Shown one piece after another: positions 7,625-15,652 of a stretch of 64,000 nt of DNA. The stretch covers positions 119,138-183,137 of the forward strand of contig NZ_JAUCDY010000006.1 in the NCBI RefSeq assembly GCF_030362935.1. Direction: 5' to 3'. A program made the position numbers and the translations under genes. The notes under the pieces are model-generated. The model had not been told where the DNA came from. It saw only the letters and a list, made by a program, of their open reading frames with translations, and ran no database searches. Numbering within the stretch: the stretch's first letter is position 1; each line of letters opens with the position of its first letter. This stretch comes from Thiopseudomonas acetoxidans. Lineage in GTDB: Bacteria; Pseudomonadota; Gammaproteobacteria; Pseudomonadales; Pseudomonadaceae.

Positions 7625-8725
7625 ATGCGTTTCTTAGCTGGGTTATTTACGGCAAGCGTGTTACTAGTGGCAACCTGTGCACAGGCAGTGCAGATGCCGA
7701 GTATTTACCAGGTTAGCGTAGAGCAGCTGGCTAATGATGAAAATCAAGCGCGCGAGAAAGCATTAAGCCGCGCTTTTAGCATTGTTGTTTGGCGTTTAAC
7801 CGGAGTAAGTAATCTTGAAGACTACCCTCAGCTTAAGCAGCACAGTGCTGATCCCCAAGACTTAGTCACCGGTTACAACCATCGTGATACAACCTTAACG
7901 GTGCGTTTTGATGCCGCTAGCGTATTAAATGCTTTACAGCAGCAGGGTTTGGCTACTTGGGGAGCGCAAAGACCGGTACTGTTATTGTGGTGGACGCAGC
8001 GTGATACACATGGACAGCAGTTGTTTAGCGATGGTCAGTTAAAAGCGCAGAGTATCGCTAAGCACGCTGAGCATAACGGCTTACCCGTTCGTTTCCCAAT
8101 GGCTGACTTGCAAGAGCAGATGCTCACCGATCGCTTGCAGCTTACTCAGGATGCTGAGCAGGTTGAGCAGCTAATTCAGCGTTATGCAGCTGATGTTTTT
8201 TTGCGGGTGGTCGTTGAGCAAGAGCCGCAGCCCACAGCGCTTTGGCAGCTGTATGAGCAGGGCAAAGTACGTCAGGGCAAGGTTGAAGCGAGCAAGGTAG
8301 ATGACTTGCCTGATGCTGTATTTTTTCAATTGGCAAACTATTTTGTGCATAAGTATGCGGTGTTACCCGGTCAGGGTGAGGTGCTGAAAGTGCAGGTAAA
8401 TGATCTGACGATGCAGCGATTAGCAACAGTGGAGAACCTGTTGCAGGTTTACAACGCTAAATTGGTTAGGCTCGTGGGTCAGCAAGGTGTTTGGCAGGTT
8501 AAGGCGTTACCGGAACAGCTGCGTAGCTTGTTTGCCTTACAGCACATGCGAGAGTTGCCAGTATCTGAGAGCGAGTCTTCGGCTTTGCCAGTTGTGGTTG
8601 AGTCCGAACAGTTATCTGAAAGCGCCACTGAAAGTGAGTCAGCATCTAATAGCGAAGTGGGCACTGGTAAAACTGAGTCGTCCAAGAGCGTCCAAGATAA
8701 AGTGGATTTGTTATTCGGATGGTAA
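7625..8725 (+). CDS. DUF2066 domain-containing envelope protein
   Basis: 366 residues with a signal peptide (MRFLAGLFTASVLLVATCAQA). The rest matches the DUF2066 family by pattern: a VxxxxENQAREKALSRA segment near the N terminus and Gln-rich repeats later. The tail (about 295-355) is Ser/Glu rich. Function is unknown. In Pseudomonas a DUF2066 gene commonly precedes a PermM-type permease and hda, exactly as here. The ATG at 7625 is chosen because GAGAGG precedes it and it gives a clean signal peptide; the open frame upstream runs through the previous gene's terminator. Confidence 0.85.
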   Translation: MRFLAGLFTASVLLVATCAQAVQMPSIYQVSVEQLANDENQAREKALSRAFSIVVWRLTGVSNLEDYPQLKQHSADPQDLVTGYNHRDTTLTVRFDAASVLNALQQQGLATWGAQRPVLLLWWTQRDTHGQQLFSDGQLKAQSIAKHAEHNGLPVRFPMADLQEQMLTDRLQLTQDAEQVEQLIQRYAADVFLRVVVEQEPQPTALWQLYEQGKVRQGKVEASKVDDLPDAVFFQLANYFVHKYAVLPGQGEVLKVQVNDLTMQRLATVENLLQVYNAKLVRLVGQQGVWQVKALPEQLRSLFALQHMRELPVSESESSALPVVVESEQLSESATESESASNSEVGTGKTESSKSVQDKVDLLFGW

Positions 8726-8740
8726 TAATTTAAAGCCCTT

Positions 8741-9814
8741 ATGCAGAGTTTAAAGTACTTTTATCTATGTTTAGCCTGTATAGCTTTTTTGCTGCTGTGC
8801 TACGTTTTACTGCCTGTATTAACCCCCTTTTTAGTCAGTGCCTTGATTGCCTACGCCAGCAACCCTCTTGTTGTATGGTTGCAGCGTTGGTTTAGTCGGG
8901 CGTGGGCGGTAACGCTGGTGTTTTGCTTTACGCTAAGTCTGCTGTTGGTTTTTTTGCTCATATTGATTCCTGTTGCAGGCCAGCAAATGCTGTATTTGTA
9001 TGAGTTGATGCCCCAGTTTATTGGTTGGTTACAAAGCCAAGTCCTGCCTAGGGTGCAGGAAGCCTTCAACTTGGATGAGGATGTTTGGCACGCAGATAAG
9101 CTCAAATCCATGTTACTTGTACATATAGACAAAGCACCCAGCCTAGCTAGTGTGTTGATGACTAAGCTAAGCAGTTCAGGTGCAGTGTTTTTTTCTTGGC
9201 TGGCTAACCTGTTGCTGATTCCAGTAGTGACGTTTTATCTGCTGATTGACTGGTTGGCAATTATCAAACGTTTGCGATTGCTCGTACCGCGTCGTTTTGA
9301 ATCCATAATCAATACGTTAGCTTGCGAGTGCCATGAGGTGTTGGGGGCGTTTATCCATGGGCAGCTGCTGGTGATGCTCAGTTTGGGTGTGATTTACACG
9401 CTGGGACTAAGCGCGTTAGGACTAGAGCTGGCGCTTATCGTGGGCGTGATTGCAGCGTTCGCTAGCTTGGTGCCTAACCTAGGATTCATCGTTGGTTTGG
9501 TGTTGGCGCTACTGGCTGGGTTGTTTCAGTTTGGCTTGAATTATTATGTGTTGAGCGGCATTGCATTGGTCTTTATCGGCGGACGTTTGTTGGAAAGTAT
9601 GTTTTTAACCCAAGCTTTGGTCGGCGACCGTCTAGGGCTGCACCCTGTCACGGTAATGTTTGCCTTGTTGGTGGGTAGTCAATTGTTAGGTTTTACAGGG
9701 GTTTTGTTGGCTTTGCCGGTAGCAGCTATATTGATGGTTTTGTTGCGTCATCTGTATGCTTACTATATAAAGTCGCGTTTCTATCAACACAGTGAGTCTG
9801 AGGCTGCAGATTAA
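8741..9814 (+). CDS. AI-2E family transporter / PermM-type permease
   Basis: 357 residues, strongly hydrophobic, with about seven to eight membrane helices. A pair lies at the N terminus (CLACIAFLLLCYVLLPVL), there is a soluble amphipathic stretch at about 85-130, and a C-terminal group includes GRLLESMFLTQALVGDRLGLHP, the family's conserved PxxxGxxxGLHP-like region. The family contains proteins named for AI-2 export or Na+/H+ exchange; the substrate here is not known. It lies 15 bases after the DUF2066 gene and 27 before hda, so probably in one operon. Confidence 0.88.
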   Translation: MQSLKYFYLCLACIAFLLLCYVLLPVLTPFLVSALIAYASNPLVVWLQRWFSRAWAVTLVFCFTLSLLLVFLLILIPVAGQQMLYLYELMPQFIGWLQSQVLPRVQEAFNLDEDVWHADKLKSMLLVHIDKAPSLASVLMTKLSSSGAVFFSWLANLLLIPVVTFYLLIDWLAIIKRLRLLVPRRFESIINTLACECHEVLGAFIHGQLLVMLSLGVIYTLGLSALGLELALIVGVIAAFASLVPNLGFIVGLVLALLAGLFQFGLNYYVLSGIALVFIGGRLLESMFLTQALVGDRLGLHPVTVMFALLVGSQLLGFTGVLLALPVAAILMVLLRHLYAYYIKSRFYQHSESEAAD

Positions 9815-9841
9815 TTTCATGCAGGCAGTAGTGATATTTCT

Positions 9842-10543
9842 ATGAAACCAATTCAGTTACCCCTTGCGGTACGCCTACGCGATGATGCGACTTTTGCCAA
9901 TTACTATCCAGGCGCTAATGCTGCAGCCTTAGGCTATGTTGAGCGCGCTTGCCAGCTAGAGCAGTCGTGGGTGGAGAACTTCATTTGGCTCTGGGGTGCT
10001 GCTGGGGCAGGTCGCACGCACTTATTGCAGGCAGCCTGTTTGCGCGCCGAAGAGCTTGGCAGTAGAAGCCTGTACTTGCCTATGACTGAGTGCGTGGGTT
10101 ACGGCACCGAAATACTGGATGATATTGAAAACTGTGACTTGGTTGCTCTGGATGACGTGCAATGCATCGTTGGCTTAGCAGAATGGGAAACAGCTTTGTT
10201 TCATGCCTTTAATCGATTGCGTGATGCAGGAAAGCGATTACTTATAGGTGCTAAGGCAAGCCCGCGTGAGCTGGGCATTGAGCTGCCTGACCTGCAGTCA
10301 CGCTTGAATACGGCACTGGTTTTTCATTTGCACGAATTGTCCGATGATGAAAAATTGCGTGCTTTGCAGTTGCGTGCATCAAGACGTGGCTTGTATTTGG
10401 CTGATGAGGTGGGCGGTTACTTGCTAACCCACACAGGACGTAGCATGGATAACCTGTTTTCTGCCTTAGAAAAACTCGATGAGGCTTCTCTGCAAGCACA
10501 GCGCAAGCTGACCATACCCTTCGTCAAAGAAGTGTTGTTTTAG
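9842..10543 (+). CDS. hda: DnaA regulatory inactivator Hda
   Basis: 233 residues, the usual Hda length. It is an AAA+ domain homologous to DnaA domain III but lacking the DNA-binding domain. Visible are the N-terminal clamp-binding motif QLPLAVRL, Walker A WGAAGAGRTHLL (about 51), a Walker B-like segment LVALDDVQ, and the sensor region LQSRLNTALVFHL. With the DNA-loaded sliding clamp it stimulates ATP hydrolysis by DnaA and prevents re-initiation. It is the last gene of the DUF2066-permease-hda cluster. Confidence 0.95.
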   Translation: MKPIQLPLAVRLRDDATFANYYPGANAAALGYVERACQLEQSWVENFIWLWGAAGAGRTHLLQAACLRAEELGSRSLYLPMTECVGYGTEILDDIENCDLVALDDVQCIVGLAEWETALFHAFNRLRDAGKRLLIGAKASPRELGIELPDLQSRLNTALVFHLHELSDDEKLRALQLRASRRGLYLADEVGGYLLTHTGRSMDNLFSALEKLDEASLQAQRKLTIPFVKEVLF

Positions 10544-10678
10544 CTGGGTGTTGCCTAAACCGACTCGCTGGTCACTTTGGCGGGGTGTTTAGCCTTGCTT
10601 TTTTCGCTGCTGAGCTAAGAACAGTCAAAGCCTTTGTGTTAGTATTTGCCGCCATATGCAAAGCTGAGTATGTGGTTT

Positions 10679-12502
10679 ATGAGTAGCAACGAATCTAACA
10701 AAACAAGTCTCTCTAGCGCAAAAATCTATTTTCGCCTACTGCGTTATGTCAGACCCTATATCGGTCTTTTTTCCATCAGTATTTTCGGCTATCTGCTTTT
10801 TGCAGCGACCCAGCCGATGCTGGGTTATGTCTTAAAGTATTTTGTTGATGGCCTTACCACGCCTGACGCGGTTTTATTTCCAGATGTCTCTTGGTTAGCC
10901 GAGTTGCGCTTGTTACAAGCTGTGCCGTTACTGATTGTGATTATTGCGCTGTGGCAGGGTGTTGGTTCTTTTCTGGGTAACTATTTTCTAGCTAAGGTCT
11001 CCTTGGGGTTGGTGCATGATCTGCGCGTGCAGCTGTTTAACAACCTGTTAACTCTGCCGAACGTGTATTTTGATCAAAACAATTCTGGGCATTTGATTTC
11101 GCGTATTACCTACAACGTGACCATGGTGACAGGCGCTGCTACCGAAGCCATTAAAGTGGTGGTGCGCGAGGGCATGACTGTAGTGTTCTTGTTTGGCATG
11201 CTGCTGTGGATGAACTGGAAACTGACTTTGGTGATGGTGGCAATTTTGCCCCTCATTGCATTGATGGTGAGCAGTGCAAGCAAAAAATTCCGCAAACAAA
11301 GTAAAAAAATTCAAGTCGCCATGGGAGACGTTACCCACGTGTCTTCTGAAACCATCCATGGCTATCGGGTGGTACGCAGTTTTGGCGGAGAAGAGTTTGA
11401 GAAGGAGCGTTTTTTAAAGGCCAGTGATAGCAACACCAAAAGACAGCTCAAAATGGTGAAAACCACCGCGGTATATACTCCTTCTTTACAGTTGGTTATT
11501 TATTCAGCAATGTCGGTGTTGTTGTTTTTGGTTTTGCTATTGCGTGGTGATTCATCGCCGGGGGATTTGGTGGCCTATATCACCTTGGCGGGTTTGTTAC
11601 CCAAACCTATTCGCCAACTGTCTGAGGTGAGTTCGACTATTCAGCGTGGTGTGGCCGGTGCGGAGAGTATCTTTGAGCAGCTGGATGAAGAACCAGAAGA
11701 TGACAGCGGTACGCAAGAGTTAACTCAGGTGCAAGGGCGCTTAGAGGTGCGTAATCTGAGCTTTGCATATCCGCAAACCGATAAACTTGTATTAGATGAT
11801 ATTAGTTTTGTCGCTGAACCTGGGCAAATGGTGGCCTTGGTTGGGCGCTCTGGTAGCGGAAAGTCGACTCTTGCTAGCCTAGTACCGCGCTTTTATGCGT
11901 ACGATCAGGGACAAATTCTGCTTGATAACGTGGATATAAAGCAGCTTAAGTTGCGCAATTTGCGGCGTCATATTGCCTTAGTAAATCAGCATGTCTCTCT
12001 CTTTAATGACACGGTGGCCAATAACATTGCCTATGGTGATTTGGCCGGCGCACCGCTTGAGCAAATAAAAGCGGCGTCCGAAGCTGCTTATGCAGCTGAG
12101 TTTATTGAGCGTATGCCCGAGGGCTATCAAACGCTGGTGGGCGAAAATGGTGTGCTACTGTCTGGCGGGCAACGGCAGCGTTTAGCCATAGCGCGTGCGT
12201 TGCTTAAAAACGCACCTTTATTGATTTTAGATGAAGCAACTTCGGCGTTAGATACCGAATCAGAACGGCATATTCAGGCGGCATTAGAGCATGCGGTGCA
12301 GGGTCGCACTACACTAGTTATTGCTCACCGGCTAAGCACCATTGAACGTGCTGATTTGATTTTGGTTATGGACCAAGGAAAGATTGTTGAGCGCGGTACC
12401 CACGCAGAATTATTAGCACAAAATGGTTACTACAGCCGTTTGCATGCGACGCAATTTGAAGATTTAGCCCCTGAGCAAGAAGTAGATGATGAATCAAACT
12501 AA
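10679..12502 (+). CDS. msbA: Lipid A export ATP-binding/permease protein MsbA
   Basis: 607 residues. Six membrane helices (about 25-320) are fused to an ABC ATPase (about 350-590) with Walker A VGRSGSGKST, signature LSGGQRQR and Walker B LLILDEATSALD. It flips lipid A-core from the inner to the outer leaflet of the inner membrane. The start is uncertain: ATG at 10670 and 10679 are both possible and neither has a strong ribosome site; 10679 gives the usual length and N terminus. Its end overlaps mazG by 17 bases. Confidence 0.93.
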   Translation: MSSNESNKTSLSSAKIYFRLLRYVRPYIGLFSISIFGYLLFAATQPMLGYVLKYFVDGLTTPDAVLFPDVSWLAELRLLQAVPLLIVIIALWQGVGSFLGNYFLAKVSLGLVHDLRVQLFNNLLTLPNVYFDQNNSGHLISRITYNVTMVTGAATEAIKVVVREGMTVVFLFGMLLWMNWKLTLVMVAILPLIALMVSSASKKFRKQSKKIQVAMGDVTHVSSETIHGYRVVRSFGGEEFEKERFLKASDSNTKRQLKMVKTTAVYTPSLQLVIYSAMSVLLFLVLLLRGDSSPGDLVAYITLAGLLPKPIRQLSEVSSTIQRGVAGAESIFEQLDEEPEDDSGTQELTQVQGRLEVRNLSFAYPQTDKLVLDDISFVAEPGQMVALVGRSGSGKSTLASLVPRFYAYDQGQILLDNVDIKQLKLRNLRRHIALVNQHVSLFNDTVANNIAYGDLAGAPLEQIKAASEAAYAAEFIERMPEGYQTLVGENGVLLSGGQRQRLAIARALLKNAPLLILDEATSALDTESERHIQAALEHAVQGRTTLVIAHRLSTIERADLILVMDQGKIVERGTHAELLAQNGYYSRLHATQFEDLAPEQEVDDESN

Positions 12503-13322
12503 AGCCTACAGCCTTGAGGATTTGCTCTACCTGATGGAGCGTCTGCGCGATCCCGTGACCGGTTGTCCTTGGGATTTAGCGCAAGACTTTCACAGCATAG
12601 TGCCGCACACGCTTGAAGAAGCCTACGAAGTGGCGGACGTTATTGAGCGCCAAGACTTTGCCCAGCTGCCTGCAGAGCTGGGTGACTTACTTTTCCAGGT
12701 GGTGTATTACAGCCAAATGGCTCGTGAGGAATCACGTTTTGAGTTTGCTGATGTAGTGGATACCTGTGTACGTAAGTTAGTTCGTCGTCATCCACATGTT
12801 TTCCCCAGTGGTGAGCTGCACAGTCAGCGTGAAGCAGGTAAAGTAGAGCCGCAACAGGTAGAGCAGCAGTGGCAGCAAATCAAAGCGCAGGAGCGCGCCG
12901 AGCAGCAGGCGCAACCAGCTGCTTCAGTGCTGGATGGTATCGCGTTGAATCTACCAGCGTTGACTCGTGCTACTAAGCTGCAAAAAAAAGCAGCAAAAGT
13001 AGGCTTTGATTGGCAAGAGTTATCTTCAGTGTTAGCAAAAATTCAAGAGGAAATAGCTGAGTTGCAAGAAGCCATTGAGCAGCAGGATGCACAGGCCATA
13101 GAGCATGAGCTTGGGGATGTGTTGTTTTCAGTTGGTAACTTGGCGCGCTTTGTTAAGGTGGATCCTGAGCAAGCACTGCGCTTGACCAATCAACGCTTTT
13201 ACCAACGTTTTAATTACATTGAACAACGCCTAGTTGAACAGGGCAAAGAAATAACCGAATGCGATTTAGCTACTTTGGAATCGCTGTGGAATGCAGCCAA
13301 GCAAAGTTTGGCTAAATCATAA
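12486..13322 (+). CDS. mazG: Nucleoside triphosphate pyrophosphohydrolase MazG
   Basis: 278 residues with two MazG repeats, each with its metal-binding acidic helices. The first is at about 12-110 (MERLRDPVTGCPWD, HTLEEAYEVADVIE, ELGDLLFQVVYYS). The second is at about 165-265 (KVGFDWQE, EIAELQEAI, ELGDVLFSVGNLARF). It hydrolyses NTPs to NMP and pyrophosphate and is linked to removal of damaged nucleotides and ppGpp control. Translation overlaps the end of msbA, so the genes are probably coupled. In P. aeruginosa mazG follows relA; here relA is 23 kb away. Confidence 0.95.
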   Translation: MMNQTKAYSLEDLLYLMERLRDPVTGCPWDLAQDFHSIVPHTLEEAYEVADVIERQDFAQLPAELGDLLFQVVYYSQMAREESRFEFADVVDTCVRKLVRRHPHVFPSGELHSQREAGKVEPQQVEQQWQQIKAQERAEQQAQPAASVLDGIALNLPALTRATKLQKKAAKVGFDWQELSSVLAKIQEEIAELQEAIEQQDAQAIEHELGDVLFSVGNLARFVKVDPEQALRLTNQRFYQRFNYIEQRLVEQGKEITECDLATLESLWNAAKQSLAKS

Positions 13323-13338
13323 GTTTGAGGAAGTGGTG

Positions 13339-13878
13339 ATGAGTTTATCCTTGCGCGATCAGTTGCTGAAAGCTGGGCTAGTTAACGAAAAACAAGCGAA
13401 GCAGGCCGAACGGCAAAAAAGGAAAGAAAAACGTTTAGTACATAAAGGGCAAGCTGAAGCTGATAACTCAAGCCAAGAAGCAGCTGCCCAAGCGCTTGCA
13501 GATAAAGCTAAACGCGATCAAGAACTTAATCAGCAGCAGCAAGAAAAAGCAGAAAAAAAAGCCCGTGCTGCACAAATCAAACAGCTGATTGAGAGCAGTC
13601 GTTTGCCCAAACTCGATACAGATGACTATTACAACTTTGTGGATCAGAAAAAAGTTAAGCGTATTGCTGTCAATGAGTTGGTGCGTAATAAACTCAGCAG
13701 CGGAAGTTTAGCCATTGTGACTCACGGTGGCGGGTATGAAATTATTCCCCGTGATGCAGCAGTAAAGATTGAAGAGCGCGATCCGCGCAGGATTGTGCTG
13801 TTAAATGTAGCCACTGAAACACCGGATGAAGACGATCCCTATGCAGCATATCAGGTGCCGGATGATTTAATGTGGTAA
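13339..13878 (+). CDS. DUF2058 domain-containing protein (YaiL-like)
   Basis: 179 residues. It begins MSLSLRDQLLKAGLV, the family's typical start, followed by a highly charged, Gln/Lys/Ala-rich coiled coil (about 15-95) and a compact C-terminal domain (DDYYNFVDQKKVKRIAV...). Members are called nucleoprotein or polynucleotide-processing associated, but no activity is established. GAGG sits eight bases before the ATG at 13339. It lies 16 bases after mazG, same strand, probably the same transcript. Confidence 0.85.
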   Translation: MSLSLRDQLLKAGLVNEKQAKQAERQKRKEKRLVHKGQAEADNSSQEAAAQALADKAKRDQELNQQQQEKAEKKARAAQIKQLIESSRLPKLDTDDYYNFVDQKKVKRIAVNELVRNKLSSGSLAIVTHGGGYEIIPRDAAVKIEERDPRRIVLLNVATETPDEDDPYAAYQVPDDLMW

Positions 13879-14347
13879 AGCCAAGGATAGGGCTGTTATT
13901 GCGCGCTAATTGCTGATATGAGCGCGCAGTTATACCTCGGTAACAGTAGTTGTACACAGATTAAATTGATGTTGCGTTAAGCTGCGCTAAAAAACACTAA
14001 ATCATGCAATGATTTTTCATGTGGGCACAAGTTGCTGATTTAGTAGGACTTTTAGTCAGTGCCTAAAAAAGCAGCAAACCGCCCTAGAACCAATGCAGTC
14101 AAGAGGAAGCTGGTTTTGTCAGCATGATATGCACAGAGTTATCCACAGTATTTGTGGATGCATTGTGTAAGCCTATGGTGCATATGGCTTTGCATAGAAT
14201 AAGCCCCTGAAAATTGTCGTTTTTGATAAGTGTTTTTGAGTTAGGTCGCAAACTCCCCAACATAAAATGCTGTTGATACTGGGGTGAAAAAAGTGCTGTC
14301 ATGGACACTCAACGGCTGACAGTTCAATCAATCGGGTCGAGGTCTAT
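13879..14347. other. 469-bp spacer without a gene
   Basis: I see no credible gene here. The 69-codon minus-strand frame at 14099-14308 has no ribosome site and no family resemblance. The one distinct feature is a DnaA-box palindrome near 14139, listed separately. Confidence 0.6.
14139..14159. promoter_or_regulatory. DnaA box within an inverted repeat
   Basis: TTATCCACA (14139-14147) is a perfect match to the DnaA-box consensus TTATNCACA. Five bases later TGTGGAT (14153-14159) mirrors its ATCCACA, giving a second, weaker box in opposite orientation. Chance occurrence of one 9-mer in 64 kb is likely enough that function is only a suggestion. There is no AT-rich unwinding region or dnaA gene nearby, so it is not oriC. 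Confidence 0.4.
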
Positions 14348-15232
14348 ATGCGTATTTTAATATCTGGCGGTACAGGTTTTATTGGTAAAGCGCTTTGCCC
14401 ACTGTTAGTCAGCCAAGGACACCAGCTGATTTTGTGGACGCGGCAAACCAAACCAGTGTTGCCACAGGGTGTGACTGAGTTTGTTAATCAGTTAAGCGAG
14501 TTAGAACCTGATTCTGTGCACGCCGTGATTAATTTGGCCGGCGCAGGAATTGCCGATAAACGCTGGTCGTCCGCACGCAAACAGCTATTGATAAGTTCTA
14601 GAGTTAACACAACTGAACAGTTGGTGGAGTGGATGAAGGCGCAAGCTACTCCTCCCAAGGTTCTCGTATCGGCCTCCGCCGTGGGTTATTACGGTGAGCA
14701 GGGTGATAAAACGGTTACCGAGCAAACCCAACCAAGTGACGGCTTTACACATGAACTTTGTGCCGCTTGGGAGAAAGCCGCTTTAGCCGCCGAGGCTTTG
14801 GGCGTACGCGTTTGTTTAGTACGCACGGGTGTGGTGCTGGGTAAAGGGGGTGGCTCTTTAAGCAAAATGCTTCCGGCTTTTCAATTGGGTTTGGGCGGTC
14901 GATTGGGTAAGGGCCAGCATTGGTTCCCTTGGATCCATCTTGAAGATATGGCCAGAGTGTATGCATGGCTGGTAGACACTGAGCGAGCGCGTGGCGTATT
15001 TAATGCCAGTGCCCCCAATCCTGTAACTAATGCCGATTTCACGCAATCCTTAGGCGCTGCATTACGCCGACCCACTCTGCTCCCTATGCCGGAAAAGGTG
15101 TTGAGGTTATTGTTTGGTGAGCTGGCTGAACTGCTGCTGGTTAGCGATAAAATGCTGCCACAGCGTTTATTAGATGAAGGCTTCAAATTTAACTACCCTG
15201 AGCTTGAGGGCGCTTTAGCGCAGATTTATTAA
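14348..15232 (+). CDS. TIGR01777 family SDR-type epimerase (YfcH-like)
   Basis: 294 residues. It has an extended short-chain dehydrogenase fold with the N-terminal nucleotide motif GGTGFIG (residues 7-13), an active-site Tyr region VSASAVGYYG (about 118), VRTGVVLGKGGG, and the C-terminal DUF1731 part (KVLRLLFGELAELLL, LLDEGFKFNYPELEGAL). It is probably NAD(P)-dependent, with unknown substrate; plant and bacterial relatives are linked to cell-division or sugar-nucleotide annotations without clear proof. It stands alone between two long spacers. Confidence 0.9.
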   Translation: MRILISGGTGFIGKALCPLLVSQGHQLILWTRQTKPVLPQGVTEFVNQLSELEPDSVHAVINLAGAGIADKRWSSARKQLLISSRVNTTEQLVEWMKAQATPPKVLVSASAVGYYGEQGDKTVTEQTQPSDGFTHELCAAWEKAALAAEALGVRVCLVRTGVVLGKGGGSLSKMLPAFQLGLGGRLGKGQHWFPWIHLEDMARVYAWLVDTERARGVFNASAPNPVTNADFTQSLGAALRRPTLLPMPEKVLRLLFGELAELLLVSDKMLPQRLLDEGFKFNYPELEGALAQIY

Positions 15233-15414
15233 AGTGCGTTTGCAGCTCTAATTCAGTACTGAAAATCAGAATCTTAGATTTTTATTTGTAAGTTTCGAAA
15301 AGTCCTTACTACTTTTAGTGGGTGGTGTTTGCTTACTCAGTGCTTTTGCGTATAAAAAATAGGTGATAAAGTGTGTCGGTTGTCACAGTACAGGCTTGGT
15401 TGAAGCTGTATGTG

Positions 15415-15430
15415 TGGCATGCGTCTTGCA
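15415..15430 (+). promoter_or_regulatory. Possible sigma-54 promoter
   Basis: TGGCATG, four bases, TTGCA: the GG and GC doublets are separated by exactly ten bases, as sigma-54 requires, and only one base departs from TGGCACG-N4-TTGC. It lies about 220 bases before the chemoreceptor start, which would make a long leader. No enhancer site was identified. Confidence 0.35.
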
Positions 15431-15528
15431 AGTTATTCATGTGCGCGATGCTGGATGCCAATTTTATGGCATGTGCGAGTAATTATTGTTATAAAAATAA
15501 AGCAATAATTTAATTAACGGCTATTTGC

Positions 15529-15555
15529 TCAAGGTTTTAACGGGTAAGCCGAATA
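15529..15555 (+). promoter_or_regulatory. FliA (sigma-28) promoter of the haem chemoreceptor gene
   Basis: TCAAGGTT, 11 bases, GCCGAATA, close to the FliA consensus TMAAGTTT-N11-GCCGATAA with the GCCGA core intact. It lies 97 bases before the start codon of the chemoreceptor, in a 420-bp AT-rich spacer (15233-15652) that holds no gene. This links the receptor to the late flagellar regulon. Confidence 0.7.
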
Positions 15556-15652
15556 CACTTACAGTCGACACGATTTTCAAAACTAAAAGCTCCTGTAAAG
15601 GAACCTGCAACTTTTAGGTTATAAAAAAGAGAAGTACCTTGAGGGTTAAAGC

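Noticed and set aside
14139..14159. Second replication origin
   Set aside because: Only one perfect DnaA box, no AT-rich unwinding region and no origin genes.
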